Assembly: GCA_016794625.1 (NCBI GenBank)
Contig: JAEUGY010000088.1
Location: 1 to 64,000 of the forward strand
Source: Opitutaceae bacterium
Lineage (GTDB): Bacteria > Verrucomicrobiota > Verrucomicrobiia > Opitutales > Opitutaceae
Direction: 5' to 3'
DNA: 64,000 nt
Part shown: positions 53,870 to 62,699 of the stretch, in pieces
How positions within the stretch are numbered: the stretch's first letter is position 1
Layout: each line of letters begins with the position of its first letter
Notes under the pieces: generated by a model
Told to the model about the DNA's origin: nothing
Databases searched by the model: none
Seen by the model: only the letters and a program-made list of their open reading frames with translations
Made by a program: the position numbers and the translations under genes

Positions 53870-53965
53870 AGCCGGCCCCCGCCGCGACTTTCTCCGCTCC
53901 CGGGCTGTCCCTCGCGGGCCCGCCTTCGGTTCTCCGCGCCCAAGACCGGGCCGGGGCTCCTCCTG

Positions 53966-54039
53966 TAGGGCTGCCCCTTGCGGGCATGCCTGGCTTGGTT
54001 CGCGGACAGTCCCAGGCATGCCCGCAAGGGGCAGCCCTA
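53966..54039. repeat. Perfect 28-bp inverted repeat upstream of the ECF sigma gene
   Basis: Arms at 53966-53993 and 54012-54039 are exact complements (TAGGGCTGCCCCTTGCGGGC and onward), separated by 18 bases. The right arm ends 8 bp before the sigma ATG, so an RNA stem here would sit across the ribosome-binding region. The left-hand neighbour sequence (CCTCGCGGGCCCGCC) hints at further palindromic elements. Confidence 0.9.
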
Positions 54040-54047
54040 CCTCCGGC

Positions 54048-54632
54048 ATGAGCGCACCGCCAAACCCCGCGCTCCCGTCCGAGCCCGATGACGCCGCGTT
54101 GATGCGTCGTATCCAGGCCTCGGATGAAACGGCTTTTGCCCTGCTCATGCATCGCTGGGAAAAACCGGTCAAGGCCGTGATCGCCCGGATCGTGCTCAAC
54201 ACCAGCGAAGCCGAGGACCTGGCCCAGGAAACCTTTGTGCGCCTGTGGCAGCACCGCGACCGTTTCAATCTCTCCCAGGCGGTGAAGCCGTGGATCCTCG
54301 GCATCGCCGTCAACCTGGCCCGCAATCGCCTGCGGTGGTGGCGACGTCGGCCGAGCATCTCCTTGGACGACTGGACGGAGACTCCGGAGCCCGGACCCGC
54401 CGCCGGGGCCCACGGCTTCAAGCCACTCGAGCAGTCCGAGCAGGCCCGCGCCGTGCGCGACGCCCTGGCAGCGCTGCCGCCGGACTTCCGGGAGGTGATC
54501 GTCCTGTTTGAATACGAAGGTCTTTCCTACGCCGACATCGCCCTCGCCCTCGGCACCACCCCCAAGACCGTCGAAAATCGACTCGCCCGCGCCCGCGAGA
54601 AACTGCGTCCCCTGCTTCGGCGGTGGCTCTAG
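54048..54632 (+). CDS. ECF sigma factor, candidate CnrH-like metal-response regulator
   Basis: A 194-residue sigma-70 family factor. Region 2 covers residues about 20-95 (LMRRIQASDETAFALLMHRW, EAEDLAQETFVRLWQHRDRF, AVNLARNRLRWWRRR) and region 4 about 135-190 (ALAALPPDFREVIVLFEYEG, then IALALGTTPKTVENRLARAR). The ATG at 54048 is preferred; an in-frame ATG at 54018 lies inside the inverted repeat. Length matches CnrH. It is third in a membrane protein - periplasmic sensor - sigma order, and would control the divergent Cus-type operon and itself. It converges with astB, 81 bp away. Confidence 0.88.
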   Translation: MSAPPNPALPSEPDDAALMRRIQASDETAFALLMHRWEKPVKAVIARIVLNTSEAEDLAQETFVRLWQHRDRFNLSQAVKPWILGIAVNLARNRLRWWRRRPSISLDDWTETPEPGPAAGAHGFKPLEQSEQARAVRDALAALPPDFREVIVLFEYEGLSYADIALALGTTPKTVENRLARAREKLRPLLRRWL

Positions 54633-54713
54633 ATCCACCGGCTCCTCCGCCCTCCGGCGGGCCTGGCGCTGGCGCCGCTCCCGCGTGGTCCCGCATCGAC
54701 CACACCGGCGCGC

Positions 54714-56084
54714 TCACGCGCCCGCGATCTGGAAGGGATAAATCGACCCGAGCCCGAGCAGGCGGGTGAGGTCATCGAGGGCGGCACGCGTCTCGGTCAG
54801 CAACTGCGGATCGGCCAGGTCGGCGGGGACGAGGTGGTCACGGTAGGATCGCTTCACCCAGTCGGTCAGCGCGGTGTAGGTGGCGTCAGTCAGCAACACC
54901 GACGGCGGCAGGGCGGCGATCTCAGACGGGGTGAGCACGACGCGCAGGCGGAGGCAGGCCGGACCTCCTCCGTTGTGCATGGACTGCCCGAGGTCGAAGT
55001 AATGCACCTCGCGCAGCGGGGGACAGCCTCCGGTCAGGAGGTGTTCGATGTACGCGCGCACGCTCGGCGTCTCCGCGCAGTGCTGGGGAGCAACCAGCAC
55101 CATGTGGCCGGGGGCAACCGTGACGAGCTGCGAGTTGAACAGGTAGGAGCCGACGGCATCGGCCAGCGAAACGCGGTCCTGCGGCACCTCCACGCAAAGC
55201 AGGTCCGCACCCTGGTGGAGCGCGGCGTAGTGGCGGCGCAACTCATCGATCACCTCGGAGGAACGGACGAAGGCGCACTCGTGGTGAAGCAACACATGCT
55301 CGTTGCCCACCGCGATGACGTCGTTGTGGAAGACCCCGGCGTCGATCGCCTCCGGGTGCTGCTGCGCGAACACCTGCTGCGCCGGATCAAGGCGATGGCC
55401 GCGCGCGACCGCCTCCGACGCTTCGCGCGCCTGCCGGGAGGGAAAACGCCGGACCCGGGCCGGCGCCACGCCCGCGGCGAAGGCCTCGTGTCCATAAACG
55501 AAGAAATGCAGCCCGGGACCGGCGTGGCCGGGCGCGAAGCGCGTGTGGTTGGCCGCCCCTTCGTCCCCCATCGCCTGCCCGCCGGGGATAGGGTCATGCA
55601 CGACAAAGCGTGCCTCGTCCCGAAAGAGTGCGCGGAGGGTGCGGGTGGTCTGCGGGGGTTCGATCGAGCGGTGGAACTTGGCGGTCAGATTGGCCGGGGT
55701 GAGGTGCACGCGGCCGTCGGCGGTGTCCGCGGACGGAGCGACCGTGGCGGCATTGGCCACCCACATGCTCGAAGCCGATCCACACGCGGCGAGCAAACCC
55801 GGGGCCTGCCGGGCGGCCGTCTCCAGAACCGACGCGTCATCGCGTCCCCCGAATCCGAGCCGGCGCAACACGTCGATCGCCGGCCGTTCATGGGGCGGCA
55901 GCACGGCTTGCGCCACGCCGAGGTCGGCGAGGGCCTTCATCTTCGCCAGCCCCTGCAGTGCGGCCGCACGCGGGTTCGACCCGGCTCCGCGGTGCGTCAT
56001 GGACGCCAGGTTGCCGTGGGAGAGACCCGAATACGTGTGAGTGGGACCGACCAGACCGTCGAAATTGACTTCGCGTGCGCTCAT
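54714..56084 (-). CDS. astB: N-succinylarginine dihydrolase
   Basis: A 456-residue enzyme of the arginine succinyltransferase pathway that converts N2-succinylarginine to succinylornithine, CO2 and two ammonia. Family motifs are clear: EVNFDGLVGPTHTYSGLSHG at the N-terminus, GDEGAANHTRF with the active-site Glu, HNDVIAVGNEHVLLHHE with the His, and SMHNGGGPACLRLRVV with the nucleophilic Cys. Length is normal. Its ATG overlaps the astD stop by four bases. It is the last gene of the cyanophycinase-astA-astD-astB group. Confidence 0.96.
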   Translation of the reverse strand: MSAREVNFDGLVGPTHTYSGLSHGNLASMTHRGAGSNPRAAALQGLAKMKALADLGVAQAVLPPHERPAIDVLRRLGFGGRDDASVLETAARQAPGLLAACGSASSMWVANAATVAPSADTADGRVHLTPANLTAKFHRSIEPPQTTRTLRALFRDEARFVVHDPIPGGQAMGDEGAANHTRFAPGHAGPGLHFFVYGHEAFAAGVAPARVRRFPSRQAREASEAVARGHRLDPAQQVFAQQHPEAIDAGVFHNDVIAVGNEHVLLHHECAFVRSSEVIDELRRHYAALHQGADLLCVEVPQDRVSLADAVGSYLFNSQLVTVAPGHMVLVAPQHCAETPSVRAYIEHLLTGGCPPLREVHYFDLGQSMHNGGGPACLRLRVVLTPSEIAALPPSVLLTDATYTALTDWVKRSYRDHLVPADLADPQLLTETRAALDDLTRLLGLGSIYPFQIAGA

Positions 56085-57529
56085 GGTTGCAGCCCCGGGG
56101 GCCAGGCGGCGGGTCGCTTGAGTTCGGCCACCTCGATGCTTGCCACCGGATAGGCGCAGTAATCGGCGGCGAAGAAACCGCTCGGTCGGTGGTTGCCGCT
56201 GCGCCCCACCCCGCCAAAGGGCGCGGCGCCGCTGGCGCCGGTCAGCGGCTGGTTCCAGTTGACGATGCCGGCCCGGACCTCATCGCGGAACCGGGCATAG
56301 AGCGCCGGATCGTCGGCGATGAGTCCGGCGGCGAGTCCATAGCGGGTCGCATTCGCCTCGGCCAGGGCGGCCGGAAAGTCAGCGACCCGGATCACCTGCA
56401 ACAGAGGACCAAAGACTTCCTCGTCGCGCCGCTCCCGCACGGCGGTGACATCGATCAGTCCCGGCGAGACCAGACCGGTCCCCGGCCGAAGCGAACGCAG
56501 GGCCACCAGCGCGGTGGCGCCACGGGCAATCCAATCCTCCTGTGCGGCCAGCACCTGTGCGGCCACGGCGGCGGAAATCACGGGTCCCATGAACGGCTCC
56601 GGCTGCTGCGTGAACGGCCCCACTCGGAGGGTTCCCAGGAGACGCACGAGCTCCGCCAGGAACGCATCACCGGCGGCTCCGACGGGCACGATCAAGCGGC
56701 GGGCGCAGGTGCAGCGCTGCCCGGCGGTGAGGTACGCGGATTGAACGACGAGCACGGCGGCGGCGGTCAGGTCGCGCGGCGGCCAGACGACCAGCGGGTT
56801 GTTGCCACCCAATTCGAGCGCGAGGATTTTTTCCGGGGTGCGGGCAAAGGTCTCCGCGAGCTGGAGCCCGGCGCGCGCCGAGCCGGTGAAGAAGAGTCCG
56901 TTGATGCCGGGATCCTCCGCCAAGGCCGCGCCGGTATCACGCCCCCCGGGCACGACTTCGAGCACCCCGGCGGGCAAACCGGCCTCCCGCCAGGCGGCGG
57001 CGTAGTGCTCGGCCACCGAGGGCGCGTACTCGCTGGGTTTGAAGACGACCGTGTTGCCGGCCAGCAGGGCCGGGACAATGTGGCCGTTGGGCAGGTGGCC
57101 CGGAAAGTTGAACGGCCCGAGGACCGCCACCACGCCGTGCGGACGGAACCGGGTGACAGCGGGCCCGCCGGTGAATTCCGCGGTGCGCCGGGCATGGGCC
57201 GTGATGGCCAGCTCAATCTTGCCGATCATGGAGGCCACCTCACTCAATGCCTCCCACGTGGGTTTTCCGACCTCACACGAAATGGCCCCGGCCACCTGCA
57301 GACGGCGCGTCTCCAGCACCTTGGCAAACGTCCGCAACAAGGATTCGCGCGCCGCGAGGTCGGTGCGCGACCAGCTCCGCGCCGCCGCGGTGGCGCGGCC
57401 CACCGCCTCCGATACCTCGCCGCGCGAGGCAGCGCGGCCGGTCCAGACGATTTCTCCGGTGGCGGGATTGTAGGAAGAGAACAGTGACACGAGAAAGGAG
57501 GGATCGAGGGCCGGGGAGGCGGACCGCAC
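56081..57529 (-). CDS. astD: N-succinylglutamate 5-semialdehyde dehydrogenase
   Basis: A 482-residue aldehyde dehydrogenase that oxidises succinylglutamate semialdehyde in arginine breakdown. The catalytic Cys is Cys273 in AYLTAGQRCTCARRLIVP, which has the CTCARR signature of AstD. The cofactor-binding segment FFTGSARAGLQ and LALELGGNNPLVV are also present. The GTG start at 57529 lies 11 bp after the astA stop; the N-terminus (SSYNPATGEIVWTG) matches the family start. It is translationally coupled to astB. Confidence 0.95.
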   Translation of the reverse strand: MRSASPALDPSFLVSLFSSYNPATGEIVWTGRAASRGEVSEAVGRATAAARSWSRTDLAARESLLRTFAKVLETRRLQVAGAISCEVGKPTWEALSEVASMIGKIELAITAHARRTAEFTGGPAVTRFRPHGVVAVLGPFNFPGHLPNGHIVPALLAGNTVVFKPSEYAPSVAEHYAAAWREAGLPAGVLEVVPGGRDTGAALAEDPGINGLFFTGSARAGLQLAETFARTPEKILALELGGNNPLVVWPPRDLTAAAVLVVQSAYLTAGQRCTCARRLIVPVGAAGDAFLAELVRLLGTLRVGPFTQQPEPFMGPVISAAVAAQVLAAQEDWIARGATALVALRSLRPGTGLVSPGLIDVTAVRERRDEEVFGPLLQVIRVADFPAALAEANATRYGLAAGLIADDPALYARFRDEVRAGIVNWNQPLTGASGAAPFGGVGRSGNHRPSGFFAADYCAYPVASIEVAELKRPAAWPPGLQP

Positions 57530-57540
57530 CGGCCGGGCAA

Positions 57541-58560
57541 CTAACGCAAGGGGGCGTGGGTGATGCGGTCACCCGGCCCGAGACCGAGGGCCGCGGCGGA
57601 AGCGGCATCGATCGAGAGGGTCCCGTCGGCCCCCTCGACCCCGGACCCTAGGCAGGCACAAAAGTCAGGTGAGGTCCGGGCGAACAACCGCGGCAGACCG
57701 GACCCAGCGGGAAGGTCGATCGCCTGCACGCGACCCGTGCGCATCGTCCGCACGGTGCGGATCTCCCGGGTGGCGGCGCGCAGCAGCGGGCCCGCATCGA
57801 AGATATCGACCTCGTTGGTGCGGGCAAATCCCTCGGCTAGCAGCAGACGGAGGGCCGGCTCCGTGTTCGTATGCACCTGGCCGATGACCTCCTGGGCGGC
57901 GGCGGGCAGGAGGGGCACATACAACGGGTGATCCGGCATCAGATCGGCAATGAAACCTTTGTCACCCAGCCCGCTGAGAAAATCGGCGGCGTAGAAATCA
58001 AAGGCAAAAAAATGCCGGCCAACCGCTTCCCAAAACGGTGAGTGACCCTGCTCGTCGAGCCGGCCGCGGAGCTCGGCGACGACGGTCTCATCGAAACGGT
58101 GAGGGAAAGCCCCAATGAAGAGAAAGCGGGCCAGCGACAGGAGCCGTCCGGCGCCTGCACGGCGACGATCGGGGCGGAGGAAGAGCGAGCAAATCTCCGT
58201 CGGGCCTCGGTGCAGTTCTTTCAAGTGCAGCACCGCGATCTGCTTGTCGACCTTCAGCGGCGCGTGTTCGAAGCGCTCCGTGCAGATCTCGTAACTGTAG
58301 AAGGGCTCGTAACCACCCACGCGGGCGGCGAGACCGCTCGTCCCGATCAACTCGCCCGTGGCCGTGTCCTCCAGCACAAACAGGTAGTATTCGCCGCCCG
58401 GCTTTTTCACGCGGGTGGAAAAGGCCCGCAACGAGTCGGCGATGCGGTCCTGCAAAAACTCCTCATTCGCCGGCAGCGTGGTCATGCCACCCGCAATGGA
58501 GCCGGCCAGCGCGACTAGGCCGGGGAGATCCGACTCACGGATGGGGCGAAAGAGGAGCAT
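57541..58560 (-). CDS. astA: Arginine N-succinyltransferase
   Basis: A 339-residue acyltransferase that transfers succinyl from succinyl-CoA to arginine, the first step of the AST pathway. It starts MLLFRPIRESDLPGLVALAG, typical of AstA, and has the conserved segments GGEYYLFVLEDTATGELIGT, FYSYEICTERFEHAPL, LHLKELHRGPTEICSLFL and IGQVHTNTEPALRLL. Length is normal for the family. It lies 54 bp after the cyanophycinase gene. An AstC aminotransferase and an AstE deacylase gene are not in the window. Confidence 0.95.
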   Translation of the reverse strand: MLLFRPIRESDLPGLVALAGSIAGGMTTLPANEEFLQDRIADSLRAFSTRVKKPGGEYYLFVLEDTATGELIGTSGLAARVGGYEPFYSYEICTERFEHAPLKVDKQIAVLHLKELHRGPTEICSLFLRPDRRRAGAGRLLSLARFLFIGAFPHRFDETVVAELRGRLDEQGHSPFWEAVGRHFFAFDFYAADFLSGLGDKGFIADLMPDHPLYVPLLPAAAQEVIGQVHTNTEPALRLLLAEGFARTNEVDIFDAGPLLRAATREIRTVRTMRTGRVQAIDLPAGSGLPRLFARTSPDFCACLGSGVEGADGTLSIDAASAAALGLGPGDRITHAPLR

Positions 58561-58614
58561 CCGGGGAGGAGGTGGCGGGAGGCGTCACGATCGGCGCATC
58601 CGGGTGGAGACGCG

Positions 58615-59598
58615 TTAGGGCTTTTGGACGAGGCGGCCCTGGACCACCGAGACGGTCGTGAGCGCCGCCGGCTGGCGGATCGAGAGTGTCTTCAGGTTGC
58701 AGCGACTGTCGGGGTCAAGGGCGATGACCCGGATGTCGCGAAAGGTCAGCGGCTGGCCGGCGACGAGGACTTCCGGCGGGGTCGAGGGCAGGAGCAACCA
58801 CGCGCGACCGGCTGGATCGGTGGTGAACACCCGGCCCTCGCCGTCGGCTTCGACGCAAAGCGCGGTCTTTTCATCGATGCCCAGGCCCACCAGGCGAGGC
58901 TGCGCGGGATCCATCAACCGGGCCAGAAAGACCAGCGAGCGACCAAGCCGGGCCCGCGGGGTGAAATGGCTGTCGGTCACGATGCCGCGCATCACCTCGA
59001 GGTGCAGGAAATCGCGCTCCAACGTGATCTGCCGGTCGAACGGGTCCTGCAGGGCGATGGCGCTGGTCAGATTGCGCGGTTCGAGGGCGCTGTAGACAAA
59101 CTGGCCCATGACGGCCAGACCAGCGCTGGTGCCGCCCAGCGGTTTGCCGGCGCGGACATGGGCATCGAGCGCGGCGGCGACCGGCGTGTCCTTCCAATAG
59201 TGGATGTAGTTCGACTGATCCCCTCCCGCGAGGAAGATGCCGTCAGCCCCGGCGATGATCTCCAGGACGCGCGCATCGGTGGAGGCGGCGCGGCGGTGAA
59301 AGACGAGGGTCTGCACGGAATCGACCCCGCCGATCCGGGTGAACAGGTAATCGTTGTATCCGTCTTTGCCGGACGCTCGGAGGATGACGATGTCGCCCCC
59401 GCCCGCACAGGAAACGAACCAGCGGAAGGCATCGTCGTTGTCGCCCCCGCCGCCCGAAAGCAGGAGACCGCCCGTCGTCCGGGCCGGGCGGGCGTCCGCC
59501 GCGTTGCCGGTCAGATAGGAGTCGTAGTCCGCGGCGGCAGCCCCGGCGGCCAGCAGCAGCAGCGGCGCGAGCAGGCGGAGGAGGAACGTCAACGACAT
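58615..59598 (-). CDS. Secreted cyanophycinase (peptidase S51 family)
   Basis: A 327-residue exported serine exopeptidase. The ATG at 59598 starts a signal peptide (FLLRLLAPLLLLAAGAAAAD). The S51 nucleophile is Ser158 in PLGGTSAGLAVMG, with supporting segments GIFLAGGDQSNYI, IVTDSHFTPRARLGRSLVFL and GLGIDEKTALCVEADG. Extracellular cyanophycinases of this family cut cyanophycin into beta-Asp-Arg dipeptides. Other S51 members cut Asp-X dipeptides, so the substrate is not certain from sequence. Its place ahead of astA-astD-astB, which consume arginine, supports cyanophycin. The frame extends much further upstream but that part is antisense to the divergent lipoprotein gene. Confidence 0.88.
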   Translation of the reverse strand: MSLTFLLRLLAPLLLLAAGAAAADYDSYLTGNAADARPARTTGGLLLSGGGGDNDDAFRWFVSCAGGGDIVILRASGKDGYNDYLFTRIGGVDSVQTLVFHRRAASTDARVLEIIAGADGIFLAGGDQSNYIHYWKDTPVAAALDAHVRAGKPLGGTSAGLAVMGQFVYSALEPRNLTSAIALQDPFDRQITLERDFLHLEVMRGIVTDSHFTPRARLGRSLVFLARLMDPAQPRLVGLGIDEKTALCVEADGEGRVFTTDPAGRAWLLLPSTPPEVLVAGQPLTFRDIRVIALDPDSRCNLKTLSIRQPAALTTVSVVQGRLVQKP

Positions 59599-59742
59599 GC
59601 CGCCAGTATCGCACAAACGCCGTCGGGTGACCCAAGGCAAAACCCGCCCGGACGCACCGAATACCACCTTGGATGTATGGTTTTGGAGGTGCACGCGCCG
59701 TTCGGACAGGCACCATGCCGTGACGTTCCGCTGCTTTCCCTC
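59599..59742. promoter_or_regulatory. Divergent promoter region, cyanophycinase / peptide-binding lipoprotein
   Basis: These 144 bp lie between two divergent start codons and must hold both promoters. CATACATCCAAGG (minus strand, near 59670-59682) is the least GC-rich part. I could not identify paired -35/-10 boxes with confidence or a clear dyad. Confidence 0.45.
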
Positions 59743-61365
59743 ATGAGCCTTCTCCTCCGTGTGTCTGTCCGCGCCGGCCTGCTCGCCCTGCTGGTCCTGC
59801 TTGCCGCGGGTTGCGATCGCCGTGAACCGCGGGTGGAGCAAGGGTTGCGGGAGGGGGTGCTTTACCGGGGCAACAGCTCGGAACCGGAGTCGCTCGATCC
59901 GCATTTGGTCCGCGGGGCCGTGGAGTGGACGTTGGTCGGCTCCCTGTTTGAGGGGCTGGTCACGGCCGATCAGGAGACCCTCGAACCGCGACCGGGGGCG
60001 GCGGAGCGCTGGGAGGTGTCGGCCGACGGTCTCGTTTACACCTTCCACCTGCGGGCGGGTCTTGCCTGGAGCGACGGCCGGCCGCTGACGGCGGCTGATT
60101 TTGTCTACAGCGCCCGGCGGATGCTGGCCCCGAAACTCGCGTCGTCGCACCCGGAGAACAACCTCTTCTTTGTACGCAACGCCCGGGCCTACCAGGCGGG
60201 CCGGATCACGGATTTCGCCGAGGTGGGCGTGCGGTCGGCGGACGAACGCACGGTCATCATCACCTTGGAGCGTCCGGCTTCGTTCTTCCTGTCCGCCCTC
60301 ACCCTGTTTTTCCCCGTGTCGCAGACCGTGATCGAGCGTCATGCACCGATGGACCAGCGGCAGAGCGATTGGATCCGTCCCGGCAACCTGGTCGGCAACG
60401 GTCCGTTCCGGCTGAAGCAGTGGCGCCCGCACCAGGATGTGGTGATCGAACGCAATCCGCACTACTGGGGCGCGGCGTCCGTGCGCCTGAACGAGGTGCG
60501 TTTCCAGCCGATCGAGAGCCCGACCGTGGAGGAGGCGGCGTTTCGCAACGGCCTGCTGCACATGACCAGCACCGTGCCCGGCCAGAAGATCGACGTCTAT
60601 ACGCGCGAACAGCCTGAGGTGCTCAAGTCGGCCGATGACCGCGGTGTGTACTTTTATTCCCTCAATGTGGCGCGGCCGCCGCTCAACGACCGCCGCGTGC
60701 GGCAGGCGCTGTCGCTCGCGATCGACCGCGAGCGCCTGACCGAACGCGTGGTGCGGGGGGGAACGCGTCCGGCCACGCATTTCACGCCAGATGGCATGGG
60801 CGGCTACACGGCCCCGGATCGGCTGAGGTTCGATCCCACCGAGGCCCGGCGGCTGCTCGCCGAGGCCGGGTTTCCGGAGGGCCGGGGATTCCCGGCGGTG
60901 GAACTGCTCATCGACTCGCGGGAACTGCACCGCGTCGTGGCCGAGGCGGTGCAGCAGATGTGGCGGCAACACCTGGGCATCACGATCACCTTGCGCAATG
61001 AGGAGACGCAGGTGCTCAACGCGAGCAAGCGGACCATGGACTTCCAGATGGTCCGTGGCTCTTGGAACGCCACCACCTACCAGGATCCCATCTACTTCCT
61101 CGGAGCCTGGCAGACCACCGGGCTTTACAATGAAGCGAAATGGTCTAACTCCGCGTACGATCAGCTGATCGAGTCGACCTGGACCAGCGACCAAGCCCGG
61201 CGGACCGCTGCCTTCGGGCAGGCGGAAACGATCTTGCTCGAGGAGCTGCCCGCCATTCCCCTGTTTTTCACCCGCCAGGTCATCCTCGTCCATCCGATGG
61301 TCAAAGGCTGGGTGCCCCGGCCGTTCGCGGACCGACGGCTGAAGCACCTCTACCTCGAACGCTAG
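59743..61365 (+). CDS. Peptide ABC transporter substrate-binding lipoprotein (OppA-like)
   Basis: A 540-residue lipoprotein of the SBP_bac_5 (oligopeptide-binding) family. The signal LLALLVLLAAGC gives lipidation at Cys24. Family motifs follow: GNSSEPESLDPHLV, LFEGLVTADQETLEPRPGAA, FHLRAGLAWSDGRPLTAADF, VGNGPFRLKQWRPHQDVVIE and RQALSLAIDRERL. No permease or ATPase gene is adjacent, so the partner transporter is elsewhere or the protein serves another role. It is divergent from the cyanophycinase gene, which suggests it captures released Asp-Arg dipeptides; that ligand is an inference. Confidence 0.9.
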   Translation: MSLLLRVSVRAGLLALLVLLAAGCDRREPRVEQGLREGVLYRGNSSEPESLDPHLVRGAVEWTLVGSLFEGLVTADQETLEPRPGAAERWEVSADGLVYTFHLRAGLAWSDGRPLTAADFVYSARRMLAPKLASSHPENNLFFVRNARAYQAGRITDFAEVGVRSADERTVIITLERPASFFLSALTLFFPVSQTVIERHAPMDQRQSDWIRPGNLVGNGPFRLKQWRPHQDVVIERNPHYWGAASVRLNEVRFQPIESPTVEEAAFRNGLLHMTSTVPGQKIDVYTREQPEVLKSADDRGVYFYSLNVARPPLNDRRVRQALSLAIDRERLTERVVRGGTRPATHFTPDGMGGYTAPDRLRFDPTEARRLLAEAGFPEGRGFPAVELLIDSRELHRVVAEAVQQMWRQHLGITITLRNEETQVLNASKRTMDFQMVRGSWNATTYQDPIYFLGAWQTTGLYNEAKWSNSAYDQLIESTWTSDQARRTAAFGQAETILLEELPAIPLFFTRQVILVHPMVKGWVPRPFADRRLKHLYLER

Positions 61366-61388
61366 GCGCCCCCCCGGACGTGCACCGG

Positions 61389-61409
61389 ACCGGGCCACGT
61401 GCGCCCGGT
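61389..61409. terminator. Hairpin between the binding-lipoprotein and LuxR-type genes
   Basis: ACCGGGC-CACGTGC-GCCCGGT has perfect 7-bp arms, 24 bp beyond the lipoprotein stop. There is no T run. It overlaps a TTGACC hexamer that, with TAGGGT 16 bp on, could be a weak promoter for the next gene. Confidence 0.35.
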
Positions 61410-61444
61410 TGACCGGAGGAAACGGTTGCATAGGGTGGTCGTCC

Positions 61445-62605
61445 ATGACCGCCCGCGCCACGCCAGCTCCCGCCGCCCGACCCGCGTCCTGGGAGGAGCA
61501 CCTGTTCCCGCTCCATGCGGCGACCGAGGTGGACGAGCTCTGGCGCGCGGTGCTGCCGCTGCTGCGCGCGGCGTTTGCGCCCTGCGTGCGGGTGACGCTC
61601 TTCCTCGGCCACTTCAACATGCGCGAGGCGCGGCTCGTGTTCACCGACCCCGTGATCAAACAGTCGGCGGACTGGTTTCGCGAGCGCGGCCGGATCAATC
61701 CCTTCACCCCCTACATTCTGAGTCACCGGCGTATCCGGCACTACGTGTTTCGCGACATCATCGGACCGCGCGAGGAGTTCATGCGGACGGAGTTCTACCA
61801 GCGCTTTGCCCGTGTCGAGAAGTGGGACAAAGGCATGTCCGGCCTCTGCTGGGAAGGCGACGACGTGAAGTCCATGTTCAGCATTTACCGCGCGCCGCGC
61901 GAACCCGAGTTCACCCCGGCGGACGTCGAGCGCCTGCACGCGTTGCTCCCGCACATCGAGACCGCCATCGATCGCGTGCAGAAACTGCAGGCCGAGCGCG
62001 CGCACCGCAAGGTGCTGGAGGAATTCAACCGCTACATCCCGGTGGGCATGGTGCTGCTCGACTGGGACCTGCAGACCGTCTTCGCCAACAACGAGGCGCT
62101 CAAGCAGTGCACCGTCTGGAACCACGGCCGGCAGGCCGCGCGCGGACTCGCGTCGCGCGAGTGGTTCGAGCTGCCCGCCTCCCTGCGCGCCGCCTGCGAG
62201 CAGATCCGCGACGAGATCCTGCGCCTGAACGCCAAGGACCGCTTCGCCGTGCCGCCGGGCTTGAAGCACGTGCCGCATCCGGATCTTCCCGGGCGCCAGG
62301 CGAGCATTTCCGTGCTCAACGCCACGCCCGGCCTGCTGGCCAAACCCGGCTTTATGCTGGTGCTGGAGGACCGCAGCCACGAGCGGCAACCCGCGGCCGG
62401 CCTGAGCGAGGAAGCGAAACGCCTGCTCTGGACCGTCTCGCCGAGCGAACGCGAGATCGCGTTGCTGATCTGTGAAGGCGCCTCCAACGCGGAAATCGCC
62501 CGCCGGCTTTCCAAGAGCCTGCTGACGATCAAAAAACAGGTCACTTCCCTGCTCGCCAAACTTTACGTACCCAGTCGCGCGCGATTGATGGCCCGCCTGC
62601 GTTGA
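61445..62605 (+). CDS. LuxR-type helix-turn-helix transcriptional regulator
   Basis: A 386-residue protein. Residues about 330-386 are a LuxR/FixJ-type DNA-binding domain (SPSEREIALLICEGASNAEI, then ARRLSKSLLTIKKQVTSLLA). The N-terminal half is a sensory region with a central PAS-like stretch (FNRYIPVGMVLLDWDLQTVF). There is no receiver domain. The ATG at 61445 gives MTARATPAPAARPAS; an in-frame ATG 12 codons earlier is also possible. It lies 79 bp after the peptide-binding lipoprotein gene on the same strand and may control this locus. The signal it senses is unknown. Confidence 0.85.
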   Translation: MTARATPAPAARPASWEEHLFPLHAATEVDELWRAVLPLLRAAFAPCVRVTLFLGHFNMREARLVFTDPVIKQSADWFRERGRINPFTPYILSHRRIRHYVFRDIIGPREEFMRTEFYQRFARVEKWDKGMSGLCWEGDDVKSMFSIYRAPREPEFTPADVERLHALLPHIETAIDRVQKLQAERAHRKVLEEFNRYIPVGMVLLDWDLQTVFANNEALKQCTVWNHGRQAARGLASREWFELPASLRAACEQIRDEILRLNAKDRFAVPPGLKHVPHPDLPGRQASISVLNATPGLLAKPGFMLVLEDRSHERQPAAGLSEEAKRLLWTVSPSEREIALLICEGASNAEIARRLSKSLLTIKKQVTSLLAKLYVPSRARLMARLR

Positions 62606-62699
62606 AACCGCCGTCCAAACCACTCCGCCCAAAGGAGACCTGGCTTTCGCGCGACTGCTTTTGCGCGTCACCCCGAAGCCGCTCTGGATGAATGGAGGG

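Noticed and set aside
59599..61707. Upstream extension of the cyanophycinase frame to over 1000 codons
   Set aside because: The extension is antisense to the peptide-binding lipoprotein gene and the signal peptide at 59598 marks the real start.
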